DNA of 64,000 nt from Urechis unicinctus (GCA_034190875.2 CM067357.1:2578797-2642796); one strand, 5' to 3'; shown: positions 50,245 to 62,600, numbered from the stretch's first letter. Made by a program: numbers and translations. The notes: generated from the sequence alone by a model not told the origin.

Positions 50245-51468
50245 ATGGCTCAAAAACACACTCAAGAAAGATTATCTTCCAAACGGAATCGACCTAATGA
50301 CTCGGACACGGACTCTGATAGTGAAAATTTATCATCATGGCCAAGGTTTCTAGTGATTGCTACCACTGAGAAAGAACGTCCACTTAGCTCTTTAGGTCCA
50401 TTCGCAATTGGTAAAGGAATCGAGGGGTTGGCTGGAGTCCCAAAAAACATCAGGAGACTCCAGTCCAGCCACTTCCTTGTTGAAGTGGACCGGGCCAGCC
50501 ATGCAAGATGCCTATTGAAGTCGACCCTCCTAGCGGGGGTCCCAATAGGTGTCACCCCTCACAGAACCCTCAACACCAAAAAGGGCGTAATCCGCTGCTT
50601 CCACTTGAAGCAATGCTCAAGCGAAGAAATCATTGATGGACTAAGATCTCAAAAGGTGATTGACGTACGAAAAATCTTTGTAACTCGCAATGGGGAGAAA
50701 CAGCCCACAGCAACGGTTATCTTGACCTTTGACAGCACTGAGTTGCCCAAAGCTGTCAAAGTCGGATACCTGAATGTTGCTGTGGAGCCCTACATTCCAA
50801 ACCCATTGCGATGTTTCAAATGCCAAAGATTCGGCCATAGCAACACACATTGTAAAAGGACATCAACATGTGCCAAGTTCGGCCAGGAGGGCCATAAGGA
50901 AGAAGAATGTCAACAGTCCATTAAGTGCATCAACTGCTCAGGGGACCACCCAGCATTCTCTAGGCTGTGTCCTACATGGATCAAGGAAAAAGAAATACAA
51001 AAGATCCGACACACCAGAGACATATCGTTCCCTGAGGCACGCAGATTAGTGGAGGCGCAGCAGGGCACCAAACCCTCTTATGCTAGCGCTGTCAAGAGGG
51101 CCACAGTGTCAGTCGACACCCAGACCGACTACACGTGGCCCAATGGCAGCGCCCTGCCAAGGAGGGTGGCCACTGATGCGCCAAAACCTGTCACTAATGC
51201 CACTGCTAAAGACATTTCTATTCAATGTAGCCCTCCTTAGCTTCAAAATTCAAATAAAACAAAGTCAACTCCCAATAATAGAAGTAAAAGCAATGAAAAA
51301 ACCAAATCAACTAGGCCTCCAAAGGGAGCTGACGATCCTGTCAGGGTTTTTAATAAGTTTGGGGGTTTGGAGGATATGGACGTAGACTCTATGAGGCCGT
51401 CCTCCAAACCAAGATCTGTGCCATCAAGATCCAAGGCGGACTGGCAGATCACCACACAAACCCCCTGA
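50245..51468 (+). pseudogene. LINE ORF1 (copy E), one nonsense codon, knuckle cysteine lost
   Basis: Start MAQKHTQERLSSKRNRP is chosen because copy D keeps this ATG but not the upstream one at 50221. The ORF1 core is WPRFLV, IGKGIEGLAGVPKNIRRL and RTLNTKKGVIRCFHLKQCSS, then knuckles CFKCQRFGHSNTHC, CAKFGQEGHKEEEC and CINCSGDHPAFSRLC. The second knuckle has Phe in place of its second Cys. A TAG at 51238-51240 interrupts, but the same frame continues (RPPKGADDPVRVFNKFGG) to TGA 51466-51468. That TGA overlaps the ORF2 ATG by one base (TGATG). Confidence 0.88.
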
Positions 51469-53067
51469 TGGCACATAAAATCATCCAATGGAATTGTCGA
51501 GTATTTCGGTCCAACTATGATGAATTGAAATCTCTTCTATATGACCATCAACCTATCGCTGTTTGCCTTCAGGAAACTTTCTTGAAGGAGACTGATCAAA
51601 TGTCAATGAGAGGGTATACCATGTATAATAAAACATCTTTATCACAAAGAGACGGAAGAGCTGTGGGAGGGGCATCTGTGCTTGTTAAACACGGTGTCCC
51701 CCATGAACCCATTCCTCTTGACACGCCTCTTCAGGCTATAGCCATTAGTATTACCCTCCACAAAACCATCACTTTGTGCTCTCTGTACCTACCACCCAGT
51801 TACAAGATTTTACAGAGAGACATTGATCATTTGATCAGTCAACTTCCATCCCCACTTTTGCTGCTTGGCGATTTCAATGCCCACAGCGATTTGTGGGGAT
51901 GTGAGGACACCAACGACAGTGGTCAAAAAATAGAGAATTTCATCATACAAAATGATCTTGCTATATTAAATAATAAATCTAATACTTATCTCCATCCAGG
52001 AACCGGATCTTTCTCTGCCATAGACCTTAGCCTCTGCTCTCCATCCCTTTTGATGGAATTTGATTGGGAAGTTGGTCAGGACCGGTGTGGAAGTGACCAC
52101 TTCCCAATATTTTTAAACATCAATAGGCCTATGCCCGCTGAGCGGGTTGCCAAATGGAAACTCCATAAGGCCAACTGGCCGAATTTTACTTCTATGTGCA
52201 GAGACATTATTAACAAAGAAACTTTGAAAATATTGATGAAGATCCGGTATCCTTTTTTACACAATCAGTAATTAATATAGCCACACAAAATGTTCCGAAA
52301 TCCTCGACAGATTCTAAACGGATATATAAACCATGGTTTTCTGATGCATGCCGTGATGCTGTCAAAGAGCGCAAACGGGCACTGTACAGGTTCAAAATGC
52401 GGCCCACTGAGGCCAACAAAAACCTGTACAAAGTAGCCCGAGCCAAAGCCTCCAATTTGAAGGACATCGCCAATACTCTAGGCGATGCCTTCCAAAAGAA
52501 TTCCCCCCCCTGTGGGTTCGGGGGTAGAATAGACCCACTGTATCCTCCTGCATGTCGTAAGAGGCGACTAATAGGGGGCAACCTGTTGGCCGTGGGTTGC
52601 GACTCGTGTCGGAGGAAGATGGGATCCTGGTGGTTGAGCGGAGCGGTCCTTGCGAGGGCTATATCTGCAACACACCACTTTGGCCCGGATTTCGCCTAGA
52701 CGAGAGGGTGGGTAGGCCTGGCCCATTCCTATCGGCTGGTGGCGTCGTGCCCTGGGATTACCCATCACATGCATTTGGCATCTTCCTTCATGACATTCAT
52801 TTACTTCATGGACCATTTCTCATTTCATTGGCTTCACTAGTCCCAGAAGGCGGCTGCTTAATCAGGTCAATCGGATTCCATTAGGGTGTTATGGTGCGCC
52901 TCTACGGGCTCAGCACCTTGCCAGTGTCTGGGCTCTATGGGTTACGTATTGTATCACTTTTTATGGGGGACGAGTATATCACCTGTGTAGCCCTGGCATC
53001 TTTAAGATGTCCCTTTATTGGGCTCCGGGGCGGGTGGGGAGCACAGGTGATGAATTGTTGTATTACT

Positions 53068-54310
53068 ATGTCTGTTTCTCCTCCTGGCCAGAAAAGGAAG
53101 CACACCGAAGAAAATGATTTGAATCAAGTTGAAAAATTGGCAAAGATTTCTTATACTTGAAAGGACCGACGGAAGTTTAGAGAAAGTTTCATTCATTGTT
53201 CTATTTAAAGGAATTTGTGGTATTGCGGGCACCCCAAAAACTTTAAAACTTTTGAGATCTGGGCTTTACCTTGTAGAAACTTCAAAACAAATTCATTCCA
53301 AACTTCTTCTCCAAACCAGTAAAATAGCAAATATCAATGTAAAATTCAGCCCTCATAGAACCCTTAACACCATCAAGGGTGTTATAAAATCTTTCGAACT
53401 TAAATACTGCAGCGAAGAAGAAATTTTGGAGGAATTGAAAAATCAAAATGTAAGTGAAGTAGCCAAAGTGCTCATTAATAAAAATGGAGAAAAAATTCCC
53501 ACAGGCACCCACATCCTTACTTTTAACATCCCTTACCTTCCAAACAACATTAAAATAGCTGGCCTGAACATCAAAACTGAACCATTTATTCCAAATCCTT
53601 TAAGATGCCACAATTGCCAGAAATATGGACACTTTCGAACAAGATGCAATAGAACACCAATCTGCCCCAAATGCGGTGATGAGCACGGGGAGCAGGATTG
53701 CAAGGCACCATTCAAGTGCGCAAACTGCTCCGGTGCTCATCCCGCATACTCTAAACGTTGTCCAATTTGGCAAATCGAAAAACAAATTCAAACACTACAT
53801 ATCACCCAAAAACTTTCTTTCCCTGAAGCGAGAAAAATAGTAGAGTGCCAAAATTCAACTTCTTCCAGACCTTCATATGCTAGTACTGCAGCAGCACCTA
53901 CTAAAATAACCAAATCTATTAGTACACAAACAGAAAACCACCCTCCGAAACAACCCCCTTTCAAAGCCAGCAATCCCCCAACGGAACAAACAAAACCAAA
54001 CACCCCCACTACCCCAAAAGTCAATGAACACATAACAGCAAACAAATACAATGAAAAATCTAAACTCCCACGGTCTGTAAAATCAAAACTCACCAGGGTT
54101 CAGAACCCAGATTCTTTTGTTGGGCCCAACATCTATGGCCCATTGTCTACCATGGAGACTGATGAGGTCCCCCATGGCAGACACACATCATCAGGGGCCA
54201 ATCGGGACCCTGGGTCTGTAGTGGCCCAGGGAACCTGCGGCCCCAGGAATGCCATGGGGACTGAGGTCCACCATGGCAGCAAACGTCCCGCCAAACCCCC
54301 TGATAGGTAA
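53068..54310 (+). pseudogene. LINE ORF1 (copy B), one frameshift
   Basis: Starts MSVSPPGQKRKHTEEND at 53068. One extra A near 53127-53131 shifts the frame close to the N-terminus; from there 393 codons are open to TAA 54308-54310. The knuckles are CHNCQKYGHFRTRC, CPKCGDEHGEQDC and CANCSGAHPAYSKRC, and the tail is Pro/Thr-rich. The stop overlaps the ORF2 ATG (TAATG). It repairs both frameshifts seen in copy A by comparison, so the ancestral ORF was open. Confidence 0.9.
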
Positions 54311-57300
54311 TGGCGGGCATTATACAATGGAATTGCCGAGGACTTCGGAATAATCATGAAGAACTTCTTACTTTACTCAACAAAAATAATGGTATTGCAG
54401 CCTGCCTTCAGGAAACATTTCTGAAGGCAGAAAATAAATATAGCTTGAAAGGCTATAAATCTTACCATAAATTTGGAGGCACTGGGGAACGAGCTTCTGG
54501 CGGCTCGTCCATTTTAATCAAGGATTGTATTCCCCAGAAGGAAATAGAACTCAATACAAACCTTCAAGCAGTAGCAGTAAATATTACCTTAAATAAGTCC
54601 ATCACACTTTGCTCCCTTTTTACTTACCGCCAAGCCGAAATTTTACACGGGGAGAACTGGACAACATCGTGGCCCAGTTGCCAGAGCCAGTTCTCCTCAT
54701 GGGTGATTTTAATGCCCACAACTCTTTATGGGGCAATACACATGATGATGGAAAAGGTCAAATTGTAGAAGATTTCTTCATTTCTCACAATCTCTGCCTT
54801 TTAAATGACGGCTCAAATACATACATCCATCCAGGCTATGGCACACCCACCGCAATAGATCTTTCTTTCTCTTCTCCTTCTTTTGTTTCTCGACCTTGCA
54901 TGGGAAGTTGGTGTCGATGATACCTGTGGAAGTGACCACTTCCCCATTCTTATCCACCTAAACCCTCCGTTACCACCAGAGTCAACTCCAAAGTGGCAGC
55001 TGCATAAAGCAGACTGGCCCTCCTTTGGATCTCTGTGTGGGGAGGCTATCCACAGGGATAAGATGCAAGGGCGAGATACACACATCGATACATTTTGTGC
55101 TAAACTGCTTGAAATTGCCTCCAAAACTATTCCGAAGTCCTCGGCAAAGCCCAGGCGCATCCCAAAACCATGGTTTAACCAAGACTGCCAGGACGCCATC
55201 AACCATAGAAAAAGGGCCCTTAAGTTTTTTCAAACTCACCCAACCCATGCAAACCTGGCATCATTCAGGGCAGCGAGAGCGAGAGCTCGGCGGGTTGTTA
55301 AAGAAAGTAAAAAGAATTCATGGAAAACTTATATATCAAAATTAAACTCGAAAACATCAATCAAAAAGACATGGGAAATGGTCCGCAAAATAAGTGAAAA
55401 AAAAACACCTCTTCCACTTCTTCTTACCTTCTAACACCAGATGGTAATGAAGTAAAAAACAAAACAGGAAATATCTAACATCATAGCGGACACAATAACC
55501 ATGAATTCTTCCACTGCTAATTATACTGAAAAGTTTCAAAGACATAAACAGATAACTGAAAGAACAAAAATTAATTTTAGGTCAAACAACGACGAAAATT
55601 ATAATGTTCCTTTTACTTTAGAAGAATTGAAAGAATCTTTGAAACTCTGCAAGGACACTGCAGTAGGACCAGACGATGTTCATTACCAACTTCTTAAACA
55701 TCTTCCAGAAGAGTCCTTGTATGTCTTATTAGACATATACAATCACATATGGAGCAGTGGAGAATATCCGGACTCATGGAGAGAGGCTACCATCATCCCT
55801 CTCCCAAAGTCCGGAAAAGACCCAACCAACCCGTCGAGCTACAGGCCCATCGCTCTCACGAGCTGTCTCTGTAAAACCATGGAGCGAATCGTTAACAAGC
55901 GTCTTATGTGGTACTTGGAAATTAATAATATAATAAATGAACATCAATCTGGCTTTAGAAAAGGCCGATGTACCACAGACAACCTTGTTAAGTTAGAGTC
56001 TTATATTAGGGATGCATTTTTAAAGGGGGACCATGTCGTGTCTGTGTTTTTTGATCTTGAGAAAGCATATGACACGACATGGAAATATGGGATTTTAAAA
56101 GATCTACAAGAAGCTGGTCTTCGAGGTAATATGCCACTATTTATACAAAATTTTTTAAATGATAGATTTTTTAAGGTAAGAATTGGGACATCACTTTCGG
56201 ACCAACATGGTCAGGAAATGGGGGTCCCACAGGGCAGCATTCTTTCTGTCACACTTTTCAATCTAAAGATCAATAGCATCACAAAAGTTCTTAAACCTGA
56301 AATAGAAAAATCACTTTATGTAGACGATTTCCTTATATCTTACCGATCCAGCAGTATGACCACCATAGAACGCCAGCTACAAATCAACCTTAACAAAATT
56401 CAGAAATGGGCAGATGAAAATGGTTTCAAATTTTCTACTACAAAAACAGTTTGTGTACATTTTTGTCAAAGAAGGGGCCTTCACCCTGACCCAGAATTAA
56501 CCATCAATGAAAATCCCATCCCTGTTGTGGAAGAAACCAAATTCTTAGGTATCATATTTGATTCAAAACTTAATTTTAAATCCCATATTAATTACATCAG
56601 GAATAAATGTCTCAAGGCAATGAATCTTCTTAAAGTAGTGTCCAAGCTGGACTGGGGAGCTGACAGGCAGGTCCTGCTCAGGCTCTACCGGTCCTTGATA
56701 AGATCAAAGCTTGACTATGGCTGCATCGTTTACGGTGCAGCTCGAAAATCTTATCTAAAACGACTGGACATAGTCCAGAATCAGGCTCTGAGGATTTGCC
56801 TTGGGGCATTTCGAACATCACCCATTGAAAGCCTCCACACTGAAGCCAATGAAATGCCTATCCATCTAAGAAGAAACAAACTGGCCCTTCAATATGCAAT
56901 TAAAATAAAAAGCAATCCAGATCACCCTGCCTATGACATTATCTTCCATCCCAAATACCAAGTAATATATGAAACTAAACCTAATGCCATACCACCTCTT
57001 GGCATCCGTATTCAAGAATCGCTAAACAACATATCTAATAATTTAGACATTATTGCTCCAAACAAAATTCCCGAAACACCACCCTGGCAATTGAACACAC
57101 CAACAATAGACACATCCCTTACCAAATATGATAAATTAAATGCAAATGACCTCTTGATGAAATTTCATGAAATAAAAGAACATCACAAAGACAAGATACT
57201 TATTTATACTGATGGATCCAAAGATGCAAACCGTGTGGGCGCTGGAGTCGTGTTCGGACCTCAGACCCACAAGGAAAGACTGCCTGGTGCAGCATCTGTT

Positions 57301-57990
57301 TTTACAGCTGAAGTTACCGCAATAAGGATGGCATTGGGCCTTATTGCTCACCATCCCAATGCGGATTTTACAATTTTTAGTGATTCTTTATCTGCCCTGG
57401 AGGCAATTGGGAATAAGTTGTTATCGTGCCATATTGTTGTAGATATTTTAGAAAATCTTACTCGTTTATCCATGCTGGGAAAAAATGTTGAGTTTGTCTG
57501 GGTACCCAGTCACATAGGTATCCCAGGCAACGAAAGAGCCGATAGGACTGCAAAGGAAGCCCTACATGAGCCAGTGTCTGAAACCAAGATTCCCTTTACA
57601 GACTTAAAACCGCAGGTCGTTAAACTTTTTAAACAAAAATGGCAGGACCAGTGGGATGAATCCATTCCAAACAAACTTTACGAAATCCAGCCTCAACTTG
57701 GGGAGTGGCCACACAACTGCAGAGAGAGCCGAAGAGAAGAGGTCGTTCTTGCTCGCGCTCGTATAGGACACACCTATACAACTCATGCCTTTCTACTAAG
57801 GGATGAGCCCATCCCTGAATGTATTCCTTGTCAATGTGCCTATACTGTCAAGCACATTCTCATCGAATGTGCTGATTTGATTTTGATCCGAAATCGCTTC
57901 TTCCGGGTTCAAACCCTTTCAGAATTGTTTGAAAGGGTGAATCCATCCAAGATACTTGGATTCATAAGAGAAATTGGACTTTTTTTATAG
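54310..57990 (+). pseudogene. LINE ORF2 (copy B): RT and RNase H open, endonuclease broken
   Basis: Two indel pairs disturb but restore the frame. Two extra T near 54617 and one extra T near 54882 put the endonuclease core (LMGDFNAHN) out of frame. Nine A at 55397-55405 and one extra A near 55460 affect a short linker. From 55501 an 829-codon frame is open through RT (VFFDLEKAYDTTW, GVPQGSILS, YVDD), RNase H and knuckle. One extra T near the end changes the terminus to GLFL. The RT and RNase H motifs look complete, so this is the best-preserved RT in the window. Confidence 0.92.
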
Positions 57991-60604
57991 ATTTTAGATC
58001 ATACAATTCTCATTAATTCAATATAGTTCAAATTAATATAATTCAATTAATACACTTCAATTAATTCGATTTTTAGTTGGTTGTAAACCTTGACTGCTTA
58101 TCCTTTCGTACTCGTACATGCCCCTCCTTAAGTAGGCACCATATAACACACTAGTGTTGGTGTGCCGTAAACCCTATACTTACCTTACCTTCCAAAAGAA
58201 TTCCTCTGCCAATAATTATAGTACCAAATTTCAAAAATTTAAACATCATCGGGAACGAAACATTCCTAATTTTAATTCAAATAACAATGAAAATTACAAC
58301 TCTCTTTTTACACTAAAGGAGTTGGAAGATTCGATACATAAATCGAATGACACAGCTAGTGGACCCGATGATGTACACTATCAATTTTTAAAACACCTTG
58401 CAGAGGAATCACTTGAAGTACTTTTAGACATTTTTAATGGAATCTGGGAATCTGGAACATTCCCAGATGGCTGGAGAGAGGCTATAGTTATCCCGATACC
58501 CAAGCCAGGCAAGGATAGCACCATTCCTACGACGGTTTTGTGAGGGACATGTGGTGTCGGTCTTCTTCGATATGGAGAAGGCCTATGACACCACATGGAA
58601 ACATGGAATCCTGTCCGATTTGAGCAATATGGGCCTTAAAGGCCGCATGCCTGTTTTTATCAAAAAATTTTCTTGAGAACCGAATTTTTAAAGTCCGTGC
58701 TGGCACCACCCTTTCTGATACTTGTGATCAGGAGATGGGGGTCCCACAGGGAAGTATTTTATCCGTTACACTTTTTAATATAAAAATTAACAGTATAGTT
58801 AATGTCATCAAGCCAGGTGTGGATTGTTCACTCTACGTGGATGATTTTTTTATTTATTTTAAATCGAAAAATATGAGCACAATTGAGAGGCAGCTTCAAC
58901 TTAGCCTCAATAACATCCAAAAATGGGCGGATGAAAACGGATTTAAATTCTCGAAATCAAAAACTGTTTATATGCATTTCTGGCAGAAGAGAACCCTACA
59001 TCCTGACCCAGTCCTCACCCTTGATGGCAACGTTATTCCTGTGGTGGAAGAAACCAAGTTTCTTGGAATAATTTTTGACAGGAAGCTCAATTTTAAAGCT
59101 CACATTTCTTACCTCCGTAAGAAATGTTTTAAAGCAATCAATCTTTTAAAGATGTTGTCCAATACTGATTGGGGAGCGGACCGGAAAGTCCTTTTACGGC
59201 TTTACCGGTCACTAGTGCGCTCCAAGTTGGACTATGGCTCTTTTATATATGGTGCTGCCCGTCGCTCATATCTAAGAAAATTGGAAACTGTCCAAAACCA
59301 AGCTCTGAGGCTTTGCCTCGGGGCTTTCAGAACCTCTCCCATTCCCAGTCTACATGTGGAAGCCAACGAGGCACCACTTGGGGTTCGAAGGGAGCAGCTT
59401 GCCATTCAGTATGCCTTACGCATAAGGTCCAACCCCAGGAATCCTGCATTTGATGCTGTTTTTAATCCTGGAAATAACCATTTTTATGAGAGTAGGCCGA
59501 ATGCTATCCCTTTGTTCGGTCTGCGTATCAGAGAATCGCTGGATGGGTCATGCTCTAACTTGAATGCCGTGGCGGTTGAGACTGTGCCAGGGTCTCCCCC
59601 ATGGCAATTGAAAACCCCAACAGTGGATAAATCGCTGACAACTTACACGAAGGGATCTCACGAGCCTGATTTTTTCCTTCACCAATTTAGAGAGATAAAG
59701 GATAAATATTCTGACCGTTCTGCCCTTTACACAGACGGTTCGAAAGAAGACAATAAAATTGGAGCTGCAGCCATTATGGGGAAATGTGTTTTTAACATGA
59801 GCCTACCACCTCCACTGTCAATTTTCCACGCTGAGCTTAAAGCTCTTTCCATTGCACTTTGCCTTATTGCCCAATCCAGTAAAAAGCGTTTCGTTGTATT
59901 TTCCGACTCACTGTCTGCCCTGGAGGCAATCACAGGGAGTAATTTACGTAATGGTTTTATTTTAAATGTTGTGCTTTTATATTCTCAATTGACAGATCGT
60001 GGCAAGGATATTTTGTTTGTATGGGTACCAAGCCATGTTGGTATCCCTGGTAATGAAAGGGCAGACAGAGCTGCCAAGGAAGCCCTCAACATGAATGTGA
60101 CTGAGGTTAAAGTCCCCTTTACAGACTTTAAACCTCAAGTCGTCCAATTTTTTAAACAGAAATGGCAGGACCAGTGGGATGAATCCATCCCAAACAAACT
60201 TCACGAAATTCAGCCCTTACTTGGGGAGTGGCCACAGAGCAGCAGAGAGAGCAGAAGAGAGGAGGTTATTCTTGCTTGCGCTCGTATAGGACACACCTAT
60301 ACAACTCATGCCTTTCTACTAAGGGATGAGCCCATCCCTGAATGCATTCCTTGTCAATGTACCTACACCGTCAAGCACATTCTCATCGAATGTGCTGATT
60401 TGATTTTGATCCGAAATCGCTTCTTCCGGGTTCAAACCCTTTCAGAATTGTTTGAAAGGGTGAATCCATCCAAGATACTTGGATTCATAAGAGAAATTGG
60501 ACTTTTCTATAGATTTTAGACCATACAATTCTCAAATTATTATATATAATTCAATTAATATAATTCAATTAATACTAATTTTTAGTTAGTTTTAACCCTT
60601 GACT

Positions 60605-61060
60605 CCTTATCCTTTCGTACTCGTATTTATCCCTCCTTAAGTAGGCACCATATAACACACTAGTGTTGGTGTGCCGTTAAACCCTATACTTACCTTACCC
60701 TATACTTACCTTATCTATGTTGATGACTTATCAGGCCCAGTGAAGACGTCGCTCTTGTCTGATGTATGTTACCCCTTATCCTTTCGTACTCGTATTTATC
60801 CCTCCTTAAGTAGGCACCATATAACACACTAGTGTTGGTGTGCCGTTAAACCCTATACTTACCTTACCTTACCCTATACTTACCTTACCCTATACTTACC
60901 TTATCTATGTTGATGACTTATCAGGCCCAGTGAAGACGTCGCTCTTGTCTGATGTATGTTACCCCTTATCCTTTCGTACTCGTATATACCCCTCCTTAAA
61001 TAGGCACCATATAACACACTAGTGTTGGTGTGCCGTTAAACCCTGTACTTACCTTACCTT
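60605..61060 (+). repeat. tandem array of LINE tail plus flanking spacer, three units
   Basis: The block from ccttatcctttcgtactcg to ccctatacttacc recurs at 60605, 60774 and 60964. Between blocks lies non-LINE DNA (tatgttgatgacttatcagg, then gtgaagacgtcgctcttg); a last copy of that spacer lies at 61064-61118. Periods are 169 and 190, the difference being extra (ccctatacttacctta) units. Confidence 0.9.
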
Positions 61061-61135
61061 ATCTATGTTGATGACTTATCAGGCCCAGTGAAGACTTCGC
61101 TCTTGTCTGATGTATGTTAAACCTACTCCCAACAC

Positions 61136-61277
61136 CTAGGTGGTTATTACTCAAGTCTACTGTATCTAGAGAATGGAGCTCTGCCAGTGCTGGTGCTATG
61201 TTGCGCAGGCTGTAGCGGGATATGTCAGCAGTAAATAGCCCCAAACCATGGAGACCAGTCAGCTGACCATTAGTCTG
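61136..61277 (-). CDS. leucine-rich repeat exon, partial
   Basis: Minus-strand exon between a ctgcag acceptor (61283-61278) and a possible donor GTGTTG (61135). It reads LTGLHGLGLFTADI, then LRNIAPALAELHSLDTVDLS and NNHLG. The LxxLxxLDLSNNxLG pattern with 28-residue-type spacing is that of ribonuclease-inhibitor-like LRRs, as in NLR receptors. Only one to two repeats are visible. The spacer sequence amplified in the adjacent array lies just downstream in the presumed intron. Confidence 0.5.
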
Positions 61278-61539
61278 CTGCAGATCCGTGATTGGGGTTC
61301 AGTTCACAGTAACATAAGGGGCAGAGGCGGCGAGTCGTGAGAACCCATTTATCCCTTTATCACCCACACATACACCTGGCTGTAAGGCCTGGCTGTATGT
61401 GTAAGCAGCTTTCCCAGCGCTATGCTTTCACCAGCATTGAGAAGCGCTCTATCTAATCAGCACCAATGGACCGCCCAGCTGTAACACACACAGCGGATCA
61501 TCATTAATGGTTCGACTAGTCAAAGTGAATCGTGTGCGT

Positions 61540-61612
61540 ATGTATGTGTGTCTCTCTGATTGTCTGTCTGTTTGTCTGTGTGCATGTCTGTGTGCATATC
61601 TGTATGTATGTA

Positions 61613-61668
<56 letters not shown>

Positions 61669-61712
61669 TTTGTTTGTTTGTTTGTTTGTTTGTTTGTTTG
61701 TTTGTTTGTTTG
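61540..61712. repeat. microsatellites (tgtc/tgta, GT, GTTT)
   Basis: A tgtctgt/tgtatgta stretch, then (GT)n near 61618-61664, then (GTTT)n to 61712. Confidence 0.97.
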
Positions 61713-61739
61713 TGAGTCGTCGCCTTCCAAGGCTAAACT

Positions 61740-62600
61740 GTCTAAACTTTAAGACAGGGATTAGGGTAAGGTCCCAGCGGGGATGAAAGATGGTTCACAG
61801 AGGTGATATGTAAAGGGTCACAGCAGGAATCAGAGTGGTGTCTTGGTGGGGATGGTGGTGTAGTCTTGGACGGGATAAGGATAGGGTCACAGCTGAAATA
61901 CATATAAGGTCATAGAGCGTGTAGGGGTGGATTCATAGCATGGTCACTGTAGGAATTCGTGTCAGGCAGTATCAGATATAAGGGATTGAATGATTCAGGG
62001 TGTAGACACACTTATGATAAGCGTTGGAGAAAGAACAATGAGTGGGATTGGAGTTCGCTCACCAATCGGAAAAAGTTGGAGTCGAGAGGAAATAAGGTTA
62101 GGGTAACAGAGGGGTAAGGGCGGGGTCCCGCCGTAGATGGGGATGTGTTGTTGGTGGGAATTAGTTGGGGGTCACAGTGGGGATACGTGAGGGGTCATGG
62201 GAGAAATAAGCATTGAGTCGACGACTCACTGAGGAGATGCGGCCATGGCCAGGACGGGAGGTATTAGGGTCAGGCAAAAGCTGAATATCGGTTGGTGTAA
62301 TGACGTGGGTTAAAGAGGAAAATGATATGGATAATGTTGGGGCCACATCAGTAATACGGATGAGGTCACAATGGAGTTGAGGGTGAGTTTGCAGGGAGTA
62401 TAATAGTGACAGCAAGGATTAGGGATTGTTAGAGTATAGGAGGGGGATGTGAGGCAATAATTGGTCATAGGGAATTATCGTGACGTTACAACGCAGGATA
62501 AGGTAGAGGTATTGACCGACTTCCGACTTAATGCAGGTCTGGGTGGGGATAGTAACGGGATTATGACAGGGTTTGGATGGGGTCACAGAGCGGCTTATTT
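61740..62600. repeat. degenerate G-rich minisatellite
   Basis: Irregular recurrences of gggtcacag-ggggat and related forms (61818, 61891, 62171, 62580 among others), with strong purine bias on the plus strand. It leaves minus-strand open frames that I do not call genes. Confidence 0.6.

Larger units (their letters stand above)
52505..58187 (+). mobile_element. type 1 LINE, copy B, full length, nested in copy E
   Basis: Head through tail, 5683 bases, inserted into ORF2 of copy E. The target sequence ccttccaaaagaattcc is duplicated at 52488-52504 and 58188-58204 (17 bases; the first three may belong to the tail). This is clear evidence of LINE insertion, and it dates B after E. Most of B is nearly identical to A. 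Confidence 0.95.
51468..60519 (+). pseudogene. LINE ORF2 (copy E), split by copy B, RT deletion
   Basis: The coding parts are 51468-52504 and 58205-60519. The endonuclease is intact in motif (IIQWNCRV, CLQETFL, LLLGDFNAH, CGSDHFPIF). A frameshift near 52225 follows. Copy B interrupts at DAFQKNS. After it, the RT start (GPDDVHYQFLKHL, WREAIVIPIPKPGKD) runs to 58530, where about 75 residues including the RPIAL and GFRKGR motifs are deleted. FFDMEKAYDTTW, an extra base near 58665, GVPQGSILS, YVDDF, RNase H (YTDGSKEDN, AEL, FSDS, HVGIPGNERAD) and the C-terminal knuckle follow. Dead as an enzyme source. Confidence 0.88.
49593..60713 (+). mobile_element. type 2 LINE, copy E, split by copy B
   Basis: A doubled head (49593-49704 and from 49706), 5' UTR, ORF1, ORF2 and tail of type 2, with copy B inserted at 52504/52505. 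Without copy B it is about 5.4 kb. Same I-group order as type 1 but clearly diverged in ORF1, endonuclease and RT. It carries more lesions than type 1 copies (nonsense in ORF1, frameshifts, a deletion in RT), fitting its older age. No target duplication of its own was found. Confidence 0.88.

Noticed and set aside
61449-61786. Frames of Cys/Val or Thr/His repeats
   Set aside because: Direct translation of the GT and GTTT microsatellites.
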